The notes beneath the pieces are model-generated. The model was not told the DNA's origin. It searched no databases and saw only the letters and a program-made list of their open reading frames with translations. This document shows positions 1 to 6,020 of a stretch of DNA of 6,020 nt, in pieces (position 1 is the stretch's first letter; each line of letters begins with the position of its first letter). The position numbers and the translations under genes were made by a program. This DNA is from Solobacterium sp. (GTDB lineage Bacteria; Bacillota_I; Bacilli_A; Erysipelotrichales; Erysipelotrichaceae): positions 1-6,020 of the forward strand of contig JAEEYJ010000035.1 in NCBI GenBank assembly GCA_016291725.1, in the 5' to 3' direction.

Positions 1-906
1 GATGTTTCCTTCACCGTAAAGAGGGGACAGGTTCTGGGTCTGGTCGGTGAATCCGGATGCGGAAAATCGACGACCGGCAGAACAGTCCTGAACCTGATCA
101 AACCGACGAGCGGTGAAGTGTATTACGAAGGTGTGAACATCTACAACCTGAGCCGTTCCGAAATGAACAAGTACCGTACGAAGATGCAGATCGTATTCCA
201 GGATCCGTATTCTTCCCTGAATCCGCGTCTGCCGGTCTATGACATCATCGGTGAAGCCATGCTTGAGCATCATATCGTTTCCAACAAGGAAGAGATGATG
301 AACAAGGTATTCGACCTGATGAGCAAGTGCGGTCTGTTTCCTGAACAGGCCGGACGCTATCCGCACCAGTTCTCTGGCGGACAGCGGCAGCGTATCTGCA
401 TTGCCAGAGCACTGGCTGTGGACCCGGAGTTCGTTGTCTGCGATGAAGCAGTATCGGCGCTGGATGTTTCCATCCAGTCCCAGATCATCAACCTGCTGAA
501 GGAACTGCAGGAGGACATGGGTCTGACCTATCTGTTCATCTCGCACGACCTCTCGGTAGTGAAGTTCATCTCCGACAGTGTCGCGGTTATGTATCTGGGT
601 GAGATTGTTGAGATGGGTTCCAAGGAACAGATCTTCAGCGAATTCATCCATCCGTATACAGAGGCACTGCTCTCTGCTGCACCTTCCTTCGATCCCCGCA
701 AGCGCAACAATGCGAACCGGATCATCCTCCAGGGCGATCTGCCGTCTCCGGCCAATCCTCCTGCAGGATGCCGCTTCCATACGAGATGCCCGTTCGCTAC
801 AGAGCGCTGCTCGGTGGAAACGCCTGCGATCCGGGAGATCGAGCCCGGGCACAGTGTCCGGTGCCTGTACGCAGAAGAGCGTGCAGCGAAAAGAGCCGGC
901 CGGTAA
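1..906 (+). CDS. oppF: Oligopeptide ABC transporter ATP-binding protein, OppF type (5' partial)
   Basis: This is one of the two cytoplasmic ATPase subunits that power an oligopeptide (Opp/Dpp) importer. The reading frame is open from base 1, so the true start lies upstream; 301 residues remain, against about 310-330 for the family, so only a short N-terminus is missing. Numbering from the first visible codon, I see Walker A GESGCGKST (16-24), the Q-loop VFQDPYSSLNPR (Gln67), the ABC signature FSGGQ (124-128), Walker B ending in Asp148-Glu149, the D-loop SALD (152-155) and the switch His182. The C-terminal oligopeptide-transporter extension (about 240-290) carries NPPAGCRFHTRC and four cysteines at 257, 263, 270 and 288. 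The QDPYSSLNPR and oligo_HPY features place it in the Opp/Dpp/Nik subfamily. OppF is more likely than OppD because it appears to be the last transporter gene, but this is inferred. It is probably cotranscribed with the next gene, 3 bp away. Confidence 0.93.
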   Translation, partial: DVSFTVKRGQVLGLVGESGCGKSTTGRTVLNLIKPTSGEVYYEGVNIYNLSRSEMNKYRTKMQIVFQDPYSSLNPRLPVYDIIGEAMLEHHIVSNKEEMMNKVFDLMSKCGLFPEQAGRYPHQFSGGQRQRICIARALAVDPEFVVCDEAVSALDVSIQSQIINLLKELQEDMGLTYLFISHDLSVVKFISDSVAVMYLGEIVEMGSKEQIFSEFIHPYTEALLSAAPSFDPRKRNNANRIILQGDLPSPANPPAGCRFHTRCPFATERCSVETPAIREIEPGHSVRCLYAEERAAKRAGR

Positions 907-909
907 TCC

Positions 910-1173
910 ATGTTCTTCCTATCCAAGGACCAGGTAGACCGGGACGTTGAGAAGCTCCGGCAGAGTACATTGAGCCCGGAGAAGCTCAACGCGGAGCTGA
1001 AGCAGCAGGCGCAGGAAAGAAAGCGCATGCAGGAGAACACAGCGGAATTCGGCTGGAAGGATGTCCTGGCAATGACCATTGCGATCATTCAGGTCATCGT
1101 GCCTTATTTCCTGGCTATGATCGCGGTCATGGTGCTGGTGTTTCTCTACTTCTACTTTATGGGTACAAGATAA
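910..1173 (+). CDS. Small helical membrane protein of unknown function, opp operon tail
   Basis: I do not recognise this 87-residue protein. Residues 1-46 are highly charged (many Lys, Arg, Glu and Gln) and probably helical or coiled coil, with a Ser-Pro break near 22-23. Residues about 49-84 form an uninterrupted hydrophobic stretch with Pro65 in the middle, which could be one long transmembrane helix or a tight hairpin of two. There is no cleavable signal peptide, and the chain ends two residues after the hydrophobic part (Gly-Thr-Arg), so it resembles a tail-anchored protein with a cytosolic N-terminus. It starts 3 bp after the oppF stop. I see no good Shine-Dalgarno site at normal spacing, only AAGAG 14 bases upstream, so translation may depend on ribosomes finishing oppF. 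The stop codon runs into a strong terminator. A small accessory subunit of the peptide importer is possible, but this rests on position only. Confidence 0.75.
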   Translation: MFFLSKDQVDRDVEKLRQSTLSPEKLNAELKQQAQERKRMQENTAEFGWKDVLAMTIAIIQVIVPYFLAMIAVMVLVFLYFYFMGTR

Positions 1174-1202
1174 AAGGATGTTTCTCAGGAAACATCCTTT
1201 TT
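1172..1202. terminator. Bidirectional rho-independent terminator between convergent operons
   Basis: A perfect 13-bp inverted repeat (1172-1184 pairs with 1189-1201) encloses a four-base TCAG loop. The core is GGATGTTTC / GAAACATCC, flanked by A and T runs, so each strand reads as a hairpin with a U tract (TTTTT on plus, TTTT on minus). It ends the opp-side operon rightward and the peptidase/serine-hydrolase operon leftward. The plus-strand stop TAA (1171-1173) enters the stem, and the minus-strand stop TGA (1187-1185) lies in the loop. Confidence 0.9.
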
Positions 1203-2555
1203 GTATATCCGGCTTCCGTACTGCAAGGCGTATACCGTGCCGTTCCTGCGCAGCAGGGCAACGTCCGTGACGGAATACGGATGCTGGATGATGCCTTTGT
1301 CACAGCCTGTCATGGACAGCCTGTATTCCTGTTCACCATCATTGACCGTGATTTTCCTTCCGGTAGAAGCCAGAATAACGCTTTCGCCTTCTTCAAGGGA
1401 CCGGTACGTGCCGACGGCATCCTGGATGGTCTGTTCATCCCAGGACAGAGTGCTGTACTGCGGCACTGTGAGCGGATCTTTGCCGGCAGCCGCCCGCATC
1501 AGAGCATTGCCGATCCAGGATACAGGTACACCGGATGTATTGCACAGGACAACGGCAGCCGCATCCAGATCATAGGAGAACAGAATGGCGGATGATACAC
1601 CGGGCAGGCTTCCGCCGTGATGGTAGACGGTCTGATCATCGATGGCATCAATGAACAGTCCGCAGCCGTAGGCAGAGGTTCCGCCGAAGGGTATGCGGGG
1701 AATGATCATCCGCCGCATACTGTCCTCACCCAGTACCGGCCTGCCTCTGTTCAGGAACATGAGCAGGTACTGCTTCATATCCCTCAGCGTGGATTTCATA
1801 GCCCCGCCGCCGTGAAGGGCGAATGCGCTGCGGGTGAAGTCCCGGTCTCCTGTCCGCACACCGTTCTCCACCCTGTACAGGAAGGAGACGCGGTCATCCG
1901 TCCGGTGGAACTCGCAGCCGCTGTCATTCATATGCAGCGGTATCAGGACTTTCTGCTTCAGGTACTCATTGTAGGAGGCATAGCCACCGTGCCGGCGGAT
2001 GATCTCGGACAGGAGACCGAAGCCATCATTACAGTAGCTTGCATAGATGCCGGGCGGGGCGATGAAGTCATCCGCCAGGTTCATCTGCGAGATCACAGCG
2101 TCCGCACCTTTTTCCGCAAGGATAAGGCTGTCTGCCGGGTCTTCCTCCAGGGTCAGCCTGGATCTGTCCAGTACCTCCTGGACGGTTGTACGGTGCAGAG
2201 GCCAGAAACCGGCGCTGTGCGTCAGCAGGTGCTTGATGCGGATAGTTCCACCGTGATCATTGAACTCCGGCAGATACCGGCTGACAGGATCGTCGGTATC
2301 CAGCAGACCGTCCTCCATCATCTTCATGATGCAGAGCGCTGTGAACGACTTGGTCACGGATGCCAGTCCGAACACGATGCTGTCTTCTACGGGATCCCCG
2401 GTTTCTGCATTGCGGTATCCGAAGGCATTCCCGTAGAGAACATCGCCGTTGGAATCGATCAGGGAAACCGCCAGGCCGGCAGCCTGGTACTTGTCCATGA
2501 TTTTCCTGATCTCCTGTTCAATGACGCTTATGCTTTCTTCGTTGAGGTGCTTCAT
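1185..2555 (-). CDS. Serine hydrolase, class C beta-lactamase-related (S12 / PF00144 family)
   Basis: This 456-residue protein has the penicillin-binding/beta-lactamase fold used by esterases, D-aminopeptidases and related hydrolases. The three active-site motifs are visible: the S-x-x-K nucleophile box Ser66-Val-Thr-Lys69, the Y-x-N box Tyr174-Cys-Asn176, and a His313-Gly-Gly box in the place of Lys-Thr-Gly, as is usual in esterase-like members. Family landmarks LLTHSAGF (110-117) and HGGGAMKSTLRDM (248-260) also fit. Residues about 370-456 look like the small beta-rich C-terminal domain common in this family. There is no signal peptide or membrane anchor, so it should be cytosolic and is unlikely to be a cell-wall enzyme. 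The start ATG overlaps the upstream peptidase stop as ATGA; upstream there is only a weak GAG, which supports translational coupling. The last codons (KKDVS) are encoded by an arm of the terminator. The substrate cannot be told from sequence. Confidence 0.9.
   Translation of the reverse strand: MKHLNEESISVIEQEIRKIMDKYQAAGLAVSLIDSNGDVLYGNAFGYRNAETGDPVEDSIVFGLASVTKSFTALCIMKMMEDGLLDTDDPVSRYLPEFNDHGGTIRIKHLLTHSAGFWPLHRTTVQEVLDRSRLTLEEDPADSLILAEKGADAVISQMNLADDFIAPPGIYASYCNDGFGLLSEIIRRHGGYASYNEYLKQKVLIPLHMNDSGCEFHRTDDRVSFLYRVENGVRTGDRDFTRSAFALHGGGAMKSTLRDMKQYLLMFLNRGRPVLGEDSMRRMIIPRIPFGGTSAYGCGLFIDAIDDQTVYHHGGSLPGVSSAILFSYDLDAAAVVLCNTSGVPVSWIGNALMRAAAGKDPLTVPQYSTLSWDEQTIQDAVGTYRSLEEGESVILASTGRKITVNDGEQEYRLSMTGCDKGIIQHPYSVTDVALLRRNGTVYALQYGSRIYKKDVS
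2552..2555 (-). other. ATGA stop/start overlap coupling the peptidase and serine-hydrolase genes
   Basis: The minus strand reads ATGA, sharing the start codon of the serine hydrolase with the TGA stop of the S9 peptidase. Such four-base overlaps usually mean that terminating ribosomes restart on the next gene. The poor Shine-Dalgarno match before the second gene agrees with this. Confidence 0.9.
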
Positions 2556-4810
2556 GCAGGGATCTCGAAGTGATAGTCCACCGGGACTTCTTCTTTCAGC
2601 AGGTATTTGACGAAGTAGTCCATCTTGCGCCGGATGAAGTAAGGATTGGCCGGTACATTGTGGTTGGTCCGGGGCAGGATGAGGAAGTCAAAGTACTTGT
2701 CTTCCTTGATGAGCGCGTCGATCAGCCGGATGCTTTCCGACATCGCGACGTTGTCATCCATTGCGCCATGAACAATGTACAGATGCCCTTTCAGATTCTT
2801 TGCCAGGGCAGTATTGTCACCCTTGAGGTAGATATCCCGGTTGTAGAGACCGTAGTAGTTCTCTGTCCACTGGTTGTTGTACATACGCTGATCATGGTTT
2901 CCCGCAGAGGAGACACCGACCTTGTAGACATCGGGGTATTCAAGCATTGCCCGGGATGTGGCGCAGCCTCCGCCGGAGTTGCCCCACATACCGGCTCTTT
3001 CCAGATCCAGGAAAGGGAACTTCTCCTTCAGTTCCGGAAGGGAAGTGACATGATCCTTCAGGCCTGCACAGCCATGGATGTTTTCATAGCTGATGCTGTG
3101 CAGCTTCTTTCCGCGTCCCGGTGTGCCCAGTCCATCGAGGATGATGCCGGCAAAGCCAAGCTGTGCCAATTCCTCCAGACCGCCCATGATCTCTCTTCCT
3201 TCGATGGAAGCAGTGTACTGGAAAGCTTTCGGTACGTTGTACATCTGCATTCCACCGTAGATATAGTCGATGAACGGATATGTCTTTGCCGGATCAAAGC
3301 CCGCCGGCTTGATCAGGATTCCGTACAGCGCCGTTTTACCGTCACTGGCAGTCACGGTGAAGCGTTCCGGGAGAATGTAGCCCTTTCCCATCAGAACACT
3401 GATATCGGCTTCTATCAGTTCCCTGATCAATGTGCCGTCCGGTCTGCGCAGATTGGTGACCGGCGCTTTGTCTACCCGGGACCAGGTATCGATGATCATC
3501 CCGGCGCAGAAGGTGCAGCTGTGCATTCCGTCTTCCGGGGTCAGAAGGCTGAAATCCGTGCCATCATAGCGTACCCGGCACAGTCTGCGGTAGTAGGGAT
3601 CGGTGGTGCCTGCCATATTGCTGGCCATGAAGTATACATACTGGGTTTCATCATCTCTGTACACCAGCTCGCCGACTTCCATTCCTGCCGGTGTGATCGG
3701 CTTCTTCAGCTTTCCCGTCTCTGCATCATACGCATACAGTCTGGCCAGATCCTCACGCTCCGACTGCCAGATCACGGTCTTTCCATCCTCGGTAATGAAG
3801 TTGGATGCGAAGTAGTCATTGAACCCGTCCAGGTTGCCGTAGGTGCCGAGGTTGATGAAATCCTCGGTTGTTTCCTTGAGGATTGTCCGTGCGCTCCCAT
3901 CCGGATACATAACAGCGAAGGACGCTTCCTTGTGTGCACGGGTAACCGGTGCCGTAAATACAGCAGAACTGTCCGCAAACCATTTTGCCCGGTTGTAGTG
4001 TCCGGAGAACAGAGGACCACCGACCGGCTGCGGATCAAGATCCACGGCTGTAAGAGTACCTGTCTCCGCATCGCCGATATACCAATGGGCCATCGGAATC
4101 CGGTCATCTTCCGGGAATGAGCATTTATAGGTGTGCAGACGGGGACGGATGCTTTCCCGATGTTCATCATCATAGGACTGGATGATATAGAGATCCCTGA
4201 CGCCGCGCTGATCCAGACGATAGGTCAGGAAGCGTTTGGAATCCGGGCTCCAGAGGACATCCGGCACTTCCGGCAGTCCTTTGACCCGGTCGGTGATATA
4301 ACCGCTGAATTCCGCAGTCTTTGCGTAGGCGTAATCCTTTTCCCCGTTATAGGTCAACCTTGTCTCTTCGTTTGTCCGGCAGTCCTTCAGCCATAGATCA
4401 TAGTCCCGGACAAACAGTTCCCTGGACTCATCCGGCGACACAGAGACAGCCCGCTTCTGTACTGCACCGCGGTCCGTCAGTTCATTCTTTTCCGGATCAT
4501 AGCACCAGTCATGATCGTTGTGTACAAAGCGGATCTTTCCGTCCTTTGCTGTGCAGGAGCGGAAGGGGATTTCATCTTCGTTGAGCAGTGATGCCAGCGC
4601 TTTGTGGTCGAACAGGGGAGTCTCCTGCCCGTTCCGGTCCACCAATGTGAATTCTGCGATGACACGCCCGTCCCTGCGCACTTCCTTCGCATAGAAGAAA
4701 TGTGTCTCATCCCATGCCTGCGGCCGGACCGCTCCGTTCAGAACCGCATCCTTGACATTCCACGGTACAAGCTTTTCCGCTGCCTGGTATCTCTTCAGCA
4801 TATCCGTCAT
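2552..4810 (-). CDS. S9-family prolyl oligopeptidase / DPP-IV-like serine peptidase, cytosolic
   Basis: This 752-residue enzyme has the S9B layout: an N-terminal beta-propeller (about 25-470; blade-like pieces such as SPDESRELFVRDYDLWL near 125 and LWSPDSKRFLTYRLD near 186) and a C-terminal alpha/beta-hydrolase domain (about 490-740). The catalytic triad is readable: Ser612 in WGNSGGG, Asp685 in HGAMDDNV and His717 in TNHNV. Tyr518 in DYIYGG matches the oxyanion tyrosine of DPP-IV, and Asn687 matches its conserved Asn. The Glu-Glu motif that binds the free N-terminus in true DPP-IV is not seen in the matching region (YITDRVKGLPEVPDVLW), so dipeptidyl-peptidase activity is uncertain. The open frame extends 43 codons further upstream, but I chose ATG 4810 because GGAGG lies eight bases before it and homology begins just after. 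No signal peptide is present, so it probably trims imported peptides. It is the first gene of a two-gene operon with the serine hydrolase. Confidence 0.9.
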   Translation of the reverse strand: MTDMLKRYQAAEKLVPWNVKDAVLNGAVRPQAWDETHFFYAKEVRRDGRVIAEFTLVDRNGQETPLFDHKALASLLNEDEIPFRSCTAKDGKIRFVHNDHDWCYDPEKNELTDRGAVQKRAVSVSPDESRELFVRDYDLWLKDCRTNEETRLTYNGEKDYAYAKTAEFSGYITDRVKGLPEVPDVLWSPDSKRFLTYRLDQRGVRDLYIIQSYDDEHRESIRPRLHTYKCSFPEDDRIPMAHWYIGDAETGTLTAVDLDPQPVGGPLFSGHYNRAKWFADSSAVFTAPVTRAHKEASFAVMYPDGSARTILKETTEDFINLGTYGNLDGFNDYFASNFITEDGKTVIWQSEREDLARLYAYDAETGKLKKPITPAGMEVGELVYRDDETQYVYFMASNMAGTTDPYYRRLCRVRYDGTDFSLLTPEDGMHSCTFCAGMIIDTWSRVDKAPVTNLRRPDGTLIRELIEADISVLMGKGYILPERFTVTASDGKTALYGILIKPAGFDPAKTYPFIDYIYGGMQMYNVPKAFQYTASIEGREIMGGLEELAQLGFAGIILDGLGTPGRGKKLHSISYENIHGCAGLKDHVTSLPELKEKFPFLDLERAGMWGNSGGGCATSRAMLEYPDVYKVGVSSAGNHDQRMYNNQWTENYYGLYNRDIYLKGDNTALAKNLKGHLYIVHGAMDDNVAMSESIRLIDALIKEDKYFDFLILPRTNHNVPANPYFIRRKMDYFVKYLLKEEVPVDYHFEIPA

Positions 4811-4818
4811 ATTGAAAA

Positions 4819-4823
4819 CCTCC
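4819..4823 (-). promoter_or_regulatory. Ribosome binding site (GGAGG) deciding the S9 peptidase start
   Basis: The minus strand has GGAGG followed by eight bases (TTTTCAAT) and then ATG at 4810. This is the only strong Shine-Dalgarno site near the 5' end of the gene. It argues against the upstream in-frame ATG codons, which would place the first codons inside the start region of the divergent gene. Confidence 0.85.
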
Positions 4824-4835
4824 GTCAATACAGTC

Positions 4836-4841
4836 ATTGTA
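4836..4841 (-). promoter_or_regulatory. Candidate -10 box (TACAAT) for the peptidase operon
   Basis: On the minus strand TACAAT differs from TATAAT at one position and sits about 13 bases upstream of the GGAGG, which would give a 5' leader of about 20 bases. No convincing TTGACA-like -35 is found 16-18 bases upstream (the sequence there is CCCATG or CCATGA), so the promoter may be weak, activator-dependent or wrongly placed. Confidence 0.35.
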
Positions 4842-4877
4842 ACGCAATACACAGCGTTCATGGGACGGTTTTGGCAG

Positions 4878-4883
4878 TAGAAT
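4878..4883 (+). promoter_or_regulatory. Candidate -10 box (TAGAAT) for the YwaF-family gene
   Basis: TAGAAT differs from TATAAT at one position and ends seven bases before the ATG at 4890, so a transcript started from it would begin at or very near the start codon. No good -35 box lies at the right distance (CGTTCA at 17 bp is weak). The hexamer also contains the in-frame TAG stop that limits the gene on the 5' side. Confidence 0.25.
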
Positions 4884-4889
4884 GAACCT

Positions 4890-5615
4890 ATGGAAGGATT
4901 CCTGACAGAAACACCCATGTTCGGTGCATTCCATATCACAGCGGCCTGTCTGAGCGTCCTGCTGGGCTTTCTTTACTGCCGGACTGTCCGGCGCAGGTAT
5001 CCCGGCAATGCGGACGCAGCGCTCTTCCGTACAGGCCTGTTCCTGCTGTGCATGGAAGGTGTCAAGCAGTTCTATCTGTTTTTTATCGTCAATCAGGCGC
5101 AGTACTTCAACTGGTGGTACTTCCCGTTCCAGCTCTGCAGTATGCCCATGTATCTCTGCATTGGTCTGAAATATGCTTCGGAAGAAAGAAAAGGACCGAT
5201 CAGGACCTTTCTGTATACCTATGGCCTGATCGGTGCACTGGCAGCCCTTGCCTGGCCTGAGGATATACTGATGGGCAGTATGTTCCTTAAGGTCCATGGA
5301 TTCCTGTGGCACGGGCTGATGGTGGGGATTGCGATGGTCAGTGCAGATGGAAAAGAAGAAAGCTTTTCCCGTACTGTGCAGCTTTTCCTGTTCCTGTGCG
5401 TATGCGCGGAGATCATCAACACAGCTGGTACAGCGCTGCGTACCCACGGCAGTCTGCCGGATATGTTCTACATCTCGCCGTTCACTGCTGCAGGACAGCC
5501 GGTGTTCCGGATCATTGCAGGATATACCGGAAGGATACCGGAGATCGGCATCTATCTCTGTGCCATGACACTCGCTGCGTATCTTCTGTATCTGGGGAAT
5601 AAAAAAAGAGCCTGA
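4890..5615 (+). CDS. YwaF-family (TIGR02206) integral membrane protein
   Basis: This 241-residue polytopic membrane protein matches my memory of the YwaF/TIGR02206 family, which is grouped with eukaryotic TMEM164. About seven hydrophobic segments can be drawn: 13-30, 44-66, 75-93, 104-122, 128-150, 160-181 and 214-235. Residues that look family-specific are His15, Glu56 and Lys59 (CMEGVKQFY), the PFQLCS motif with Cys83, and His136 and His141 in HGFLWHG. The physiological role of bacterial YwaF is not established; TMEM164 is reported to be a lipid acyltransferase using Cys and His, so a membrane-lipid role is possible by analogy. The in-frame TAG at 4878 and the lack of other start codons before 4890 fix the earliest start, but no Shine-Dalgarno site precedes it. 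The next ATG (4917) would still keep all membrane segments. It is transcribed divergently from the peptidase, with 79 bp between the starts. Confidence 0.8.
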   Translation: MEGFLTETPMFGAFHITAACLSVLLGFLYCRTVRRRYPGNADAALFRTGLFLLCMEGVKQFYLFFIVNQAQYFNWWYFPFQLCSMPMYLCIGLKYASEERKGPIRTFLYTYGLIGALAALAWPEDILMGSMFLKVHGFLWHGLMVGIAMVSADGKEESFSRTVQLFLFLCVCAEIINTAGTALRTHGSLPDMFYISPFTAAGQPVFRIIAGYTGRIPEIGIYLCAMTLAAYLLYLGNKKRA

Positions 5616-5630
5616 TTACTCAAACTCTTT
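5601..5630 (-). terminator. Candidate weak terminator at the convergent YwaF / regulator ends
   Basis: On the minus strand AAAGAG (5630-5625) can pair with CTCTTT (5610-5605) around a 14-base loop, followed by a continued T run down to 5601 (seven T in total). The stem is short and AT-rich, so it is weaker than the hairpin at 1172-1202. It lies across both stop codons and the last codons of the YwaF gene. In the plus direction the U tract is only three bases long, so it would serve mainly the minus-strand gene. Confidence 0.4.
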
Positions 5631-6020
5631 GATAATGGCTTCGGTAACCCGGTGGATTCTCGGTTTGATGTATTCCGGGGATATGTGCTTTTCCAGCAGC
5701 GCACAGGTAAAGAAACAGGTGAACTCCAGGACGGCTTCGATCAGTATGTTGAACCTGCGCGCGTCATAGGGCGCCGGCAGTTTCTCCACGTACAGATGTT
5801 CTTCCGGCAGAACGATCTCCGGCCTGCGGATCTGAAGGCTGATGTAGTCGAGAATCAGCTTTCTCTGCATCGGGTCTTCCGCGATGTAGTCCACCAGGTC
5901 ATCCGACAGACGCATCATCAGTGCGTTGATGTTACCACTGTCTGCCGGCGCATCGGATTCGAAAAACACCGTCAGCTTTTCCCGGATCTCTTTATTGACA
6001 AGCTCGCGGGCTACTTCATA
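5616..6020 (-). CDS. C-terminal part of a helical protein, possibly a TetR-type regulator (5' partial)
   Basis: The frame is open to the right edge, giving the last 134 residues of a longer protein; the only start-like codon (GTG at 5969) is mid-frame and not needed. The visible part appears all-helical with amphipathic segments, for example MMRLSDDLVDYIAEDPMQRK (34-53), a central helix FNILIEAVLEFTCFFTCALLEKH (about 91-113), and a charged tail ending IIKEFE. This look, together with the length, resembles the ligand-binding half of TetR-family repressors. The DNA-binding N-terminus that would prove it is outside the window, so the family call is tentative. Its TAA stop (5618-5616) directly abuts the TGA of the convergent YwaF gene. 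There is no sign that it regulates its neighbours, since its own promoter is beyond the edge. Confidence 0.45.
   Translation of the reverse strand, partial: YEVARELVNKEIREKLTVFFESDAPADSGNINALMMRLSDDLVDYIAEDPMQRKLILDYISLQIRRPEIVLPEEHLYVEKLPAPYDARRFNILIEAVLEFTCFFTCALLEKHISPEYIKPRIHRVTEAIIKEFE

Noticed and set aside
528..1088. 186-codon minus-strand open frame across the end of oppF and the small membrane protein gene
   Set aside because: It covers the conserved C-terminal domain of OppF in antisense and crosses two plus-strand genes. Its Ser/Arg/Cys-rich translation is typical of a shadow frame.
1617..2573. 318-codon open frame on the plus strand opposite the serine hydrolase
   Set aside because: It is antisense to a well-supported gene, with low-complexity translation and no family match that I can see.
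2570..4120. 516-codon open frame on the plus strand opposite the S9 peptidase
   Set aside because: It is fully antisense to a gene with a complete catalytic triad. Its translation shows no recognisable domain and it has no independent start signals; it is an effect of codon use.
4811..4889. Riboswitch, operator palindrome or small RNA in the divergent intergenic region
   Set aside because: At 79 bp there is room only for the two promoters and one ribosome site; I found no clear palindrome or structured leader.
4811..4939. 43-codon N-terminal extension of the S9 peptidase to an upstream in-frame ATG
   Set aside because: GGAGG at 4819-4823 is correctly spaced only for ATG 4810, and the extension would run through the probable promoter and into the divergent YwaF gene.
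4707..5447. 246-codon minus-strand open frame across the divergent region and the YwaF gene
   Set aside because: It overlaps the starts of both divergent genes and the membrane-protein coding region in antisense. Its Cys/His/Gln-rich translation has no recognisable domain.

Overview
This window looks like ordinary chromosomal DNA of a low-to-mid GC Firmicute (GC is roughly in the mid-50s percent by eye). Support comes from the Opp-type peptide importer, a Gram-positive style GGAGG ribosome site, a YwaF-family membrane protein and strong rho-independent hairpins. A peptide-using gut anaerobe such as an Erysipelotrichaceae member is plausible, but that is a guess. There are no RNA genes, mobile elements, CRISPR arrays or obvious repeats. 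Coding density is very high: the longest non-coding gap is 79 bp.

Layout from left to right: (1) positions 1-906 (+) hold the 3' part of an OppF-type ATPase, cut by the left edge. (2) Three bases later, 910-1173 (+), comes a small protein with a charged helical half and a hydrophobic half, unrecognised, probably the last gene of the opp operon. (3) A 13-bp perfect hairpin at 1172-1201 ends this operon and also the convergent one. (4) On the minus strand, a cytosolic S9-family prolyl-oligopeptidase-like peptidase (4810 down to 2552) overlaps by ATGA a class C beta-lactamase-fold serine hydrolase (2555 down to 1185). (5) Divergent from the peptidase, 4890-5615 (+) encodes a polytopic YwaF/TIGR02206 membrane protein. 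(6) At the right edge, 5616-6020 (-) is the C-terminal part of a helical protein that looks like a TetR-type regulator; its stop codon directly abuts that of the YwaF gene.

The likely common theme is peptide use. Opp imports oligopeptides, the S9 enzyme without a signal peptide would cut them inside the cell, and the coupled serine hydrolase may act on peptides or esters. The two sides are convergent and have no proven regulatory link. I found no clearly new multi-gene system. The items most worth following are the small membrane protein at the end of the opp operon and the YwaF protein, whose conserved-looking Cys/His residues fit a possible membrane acyltransferase.
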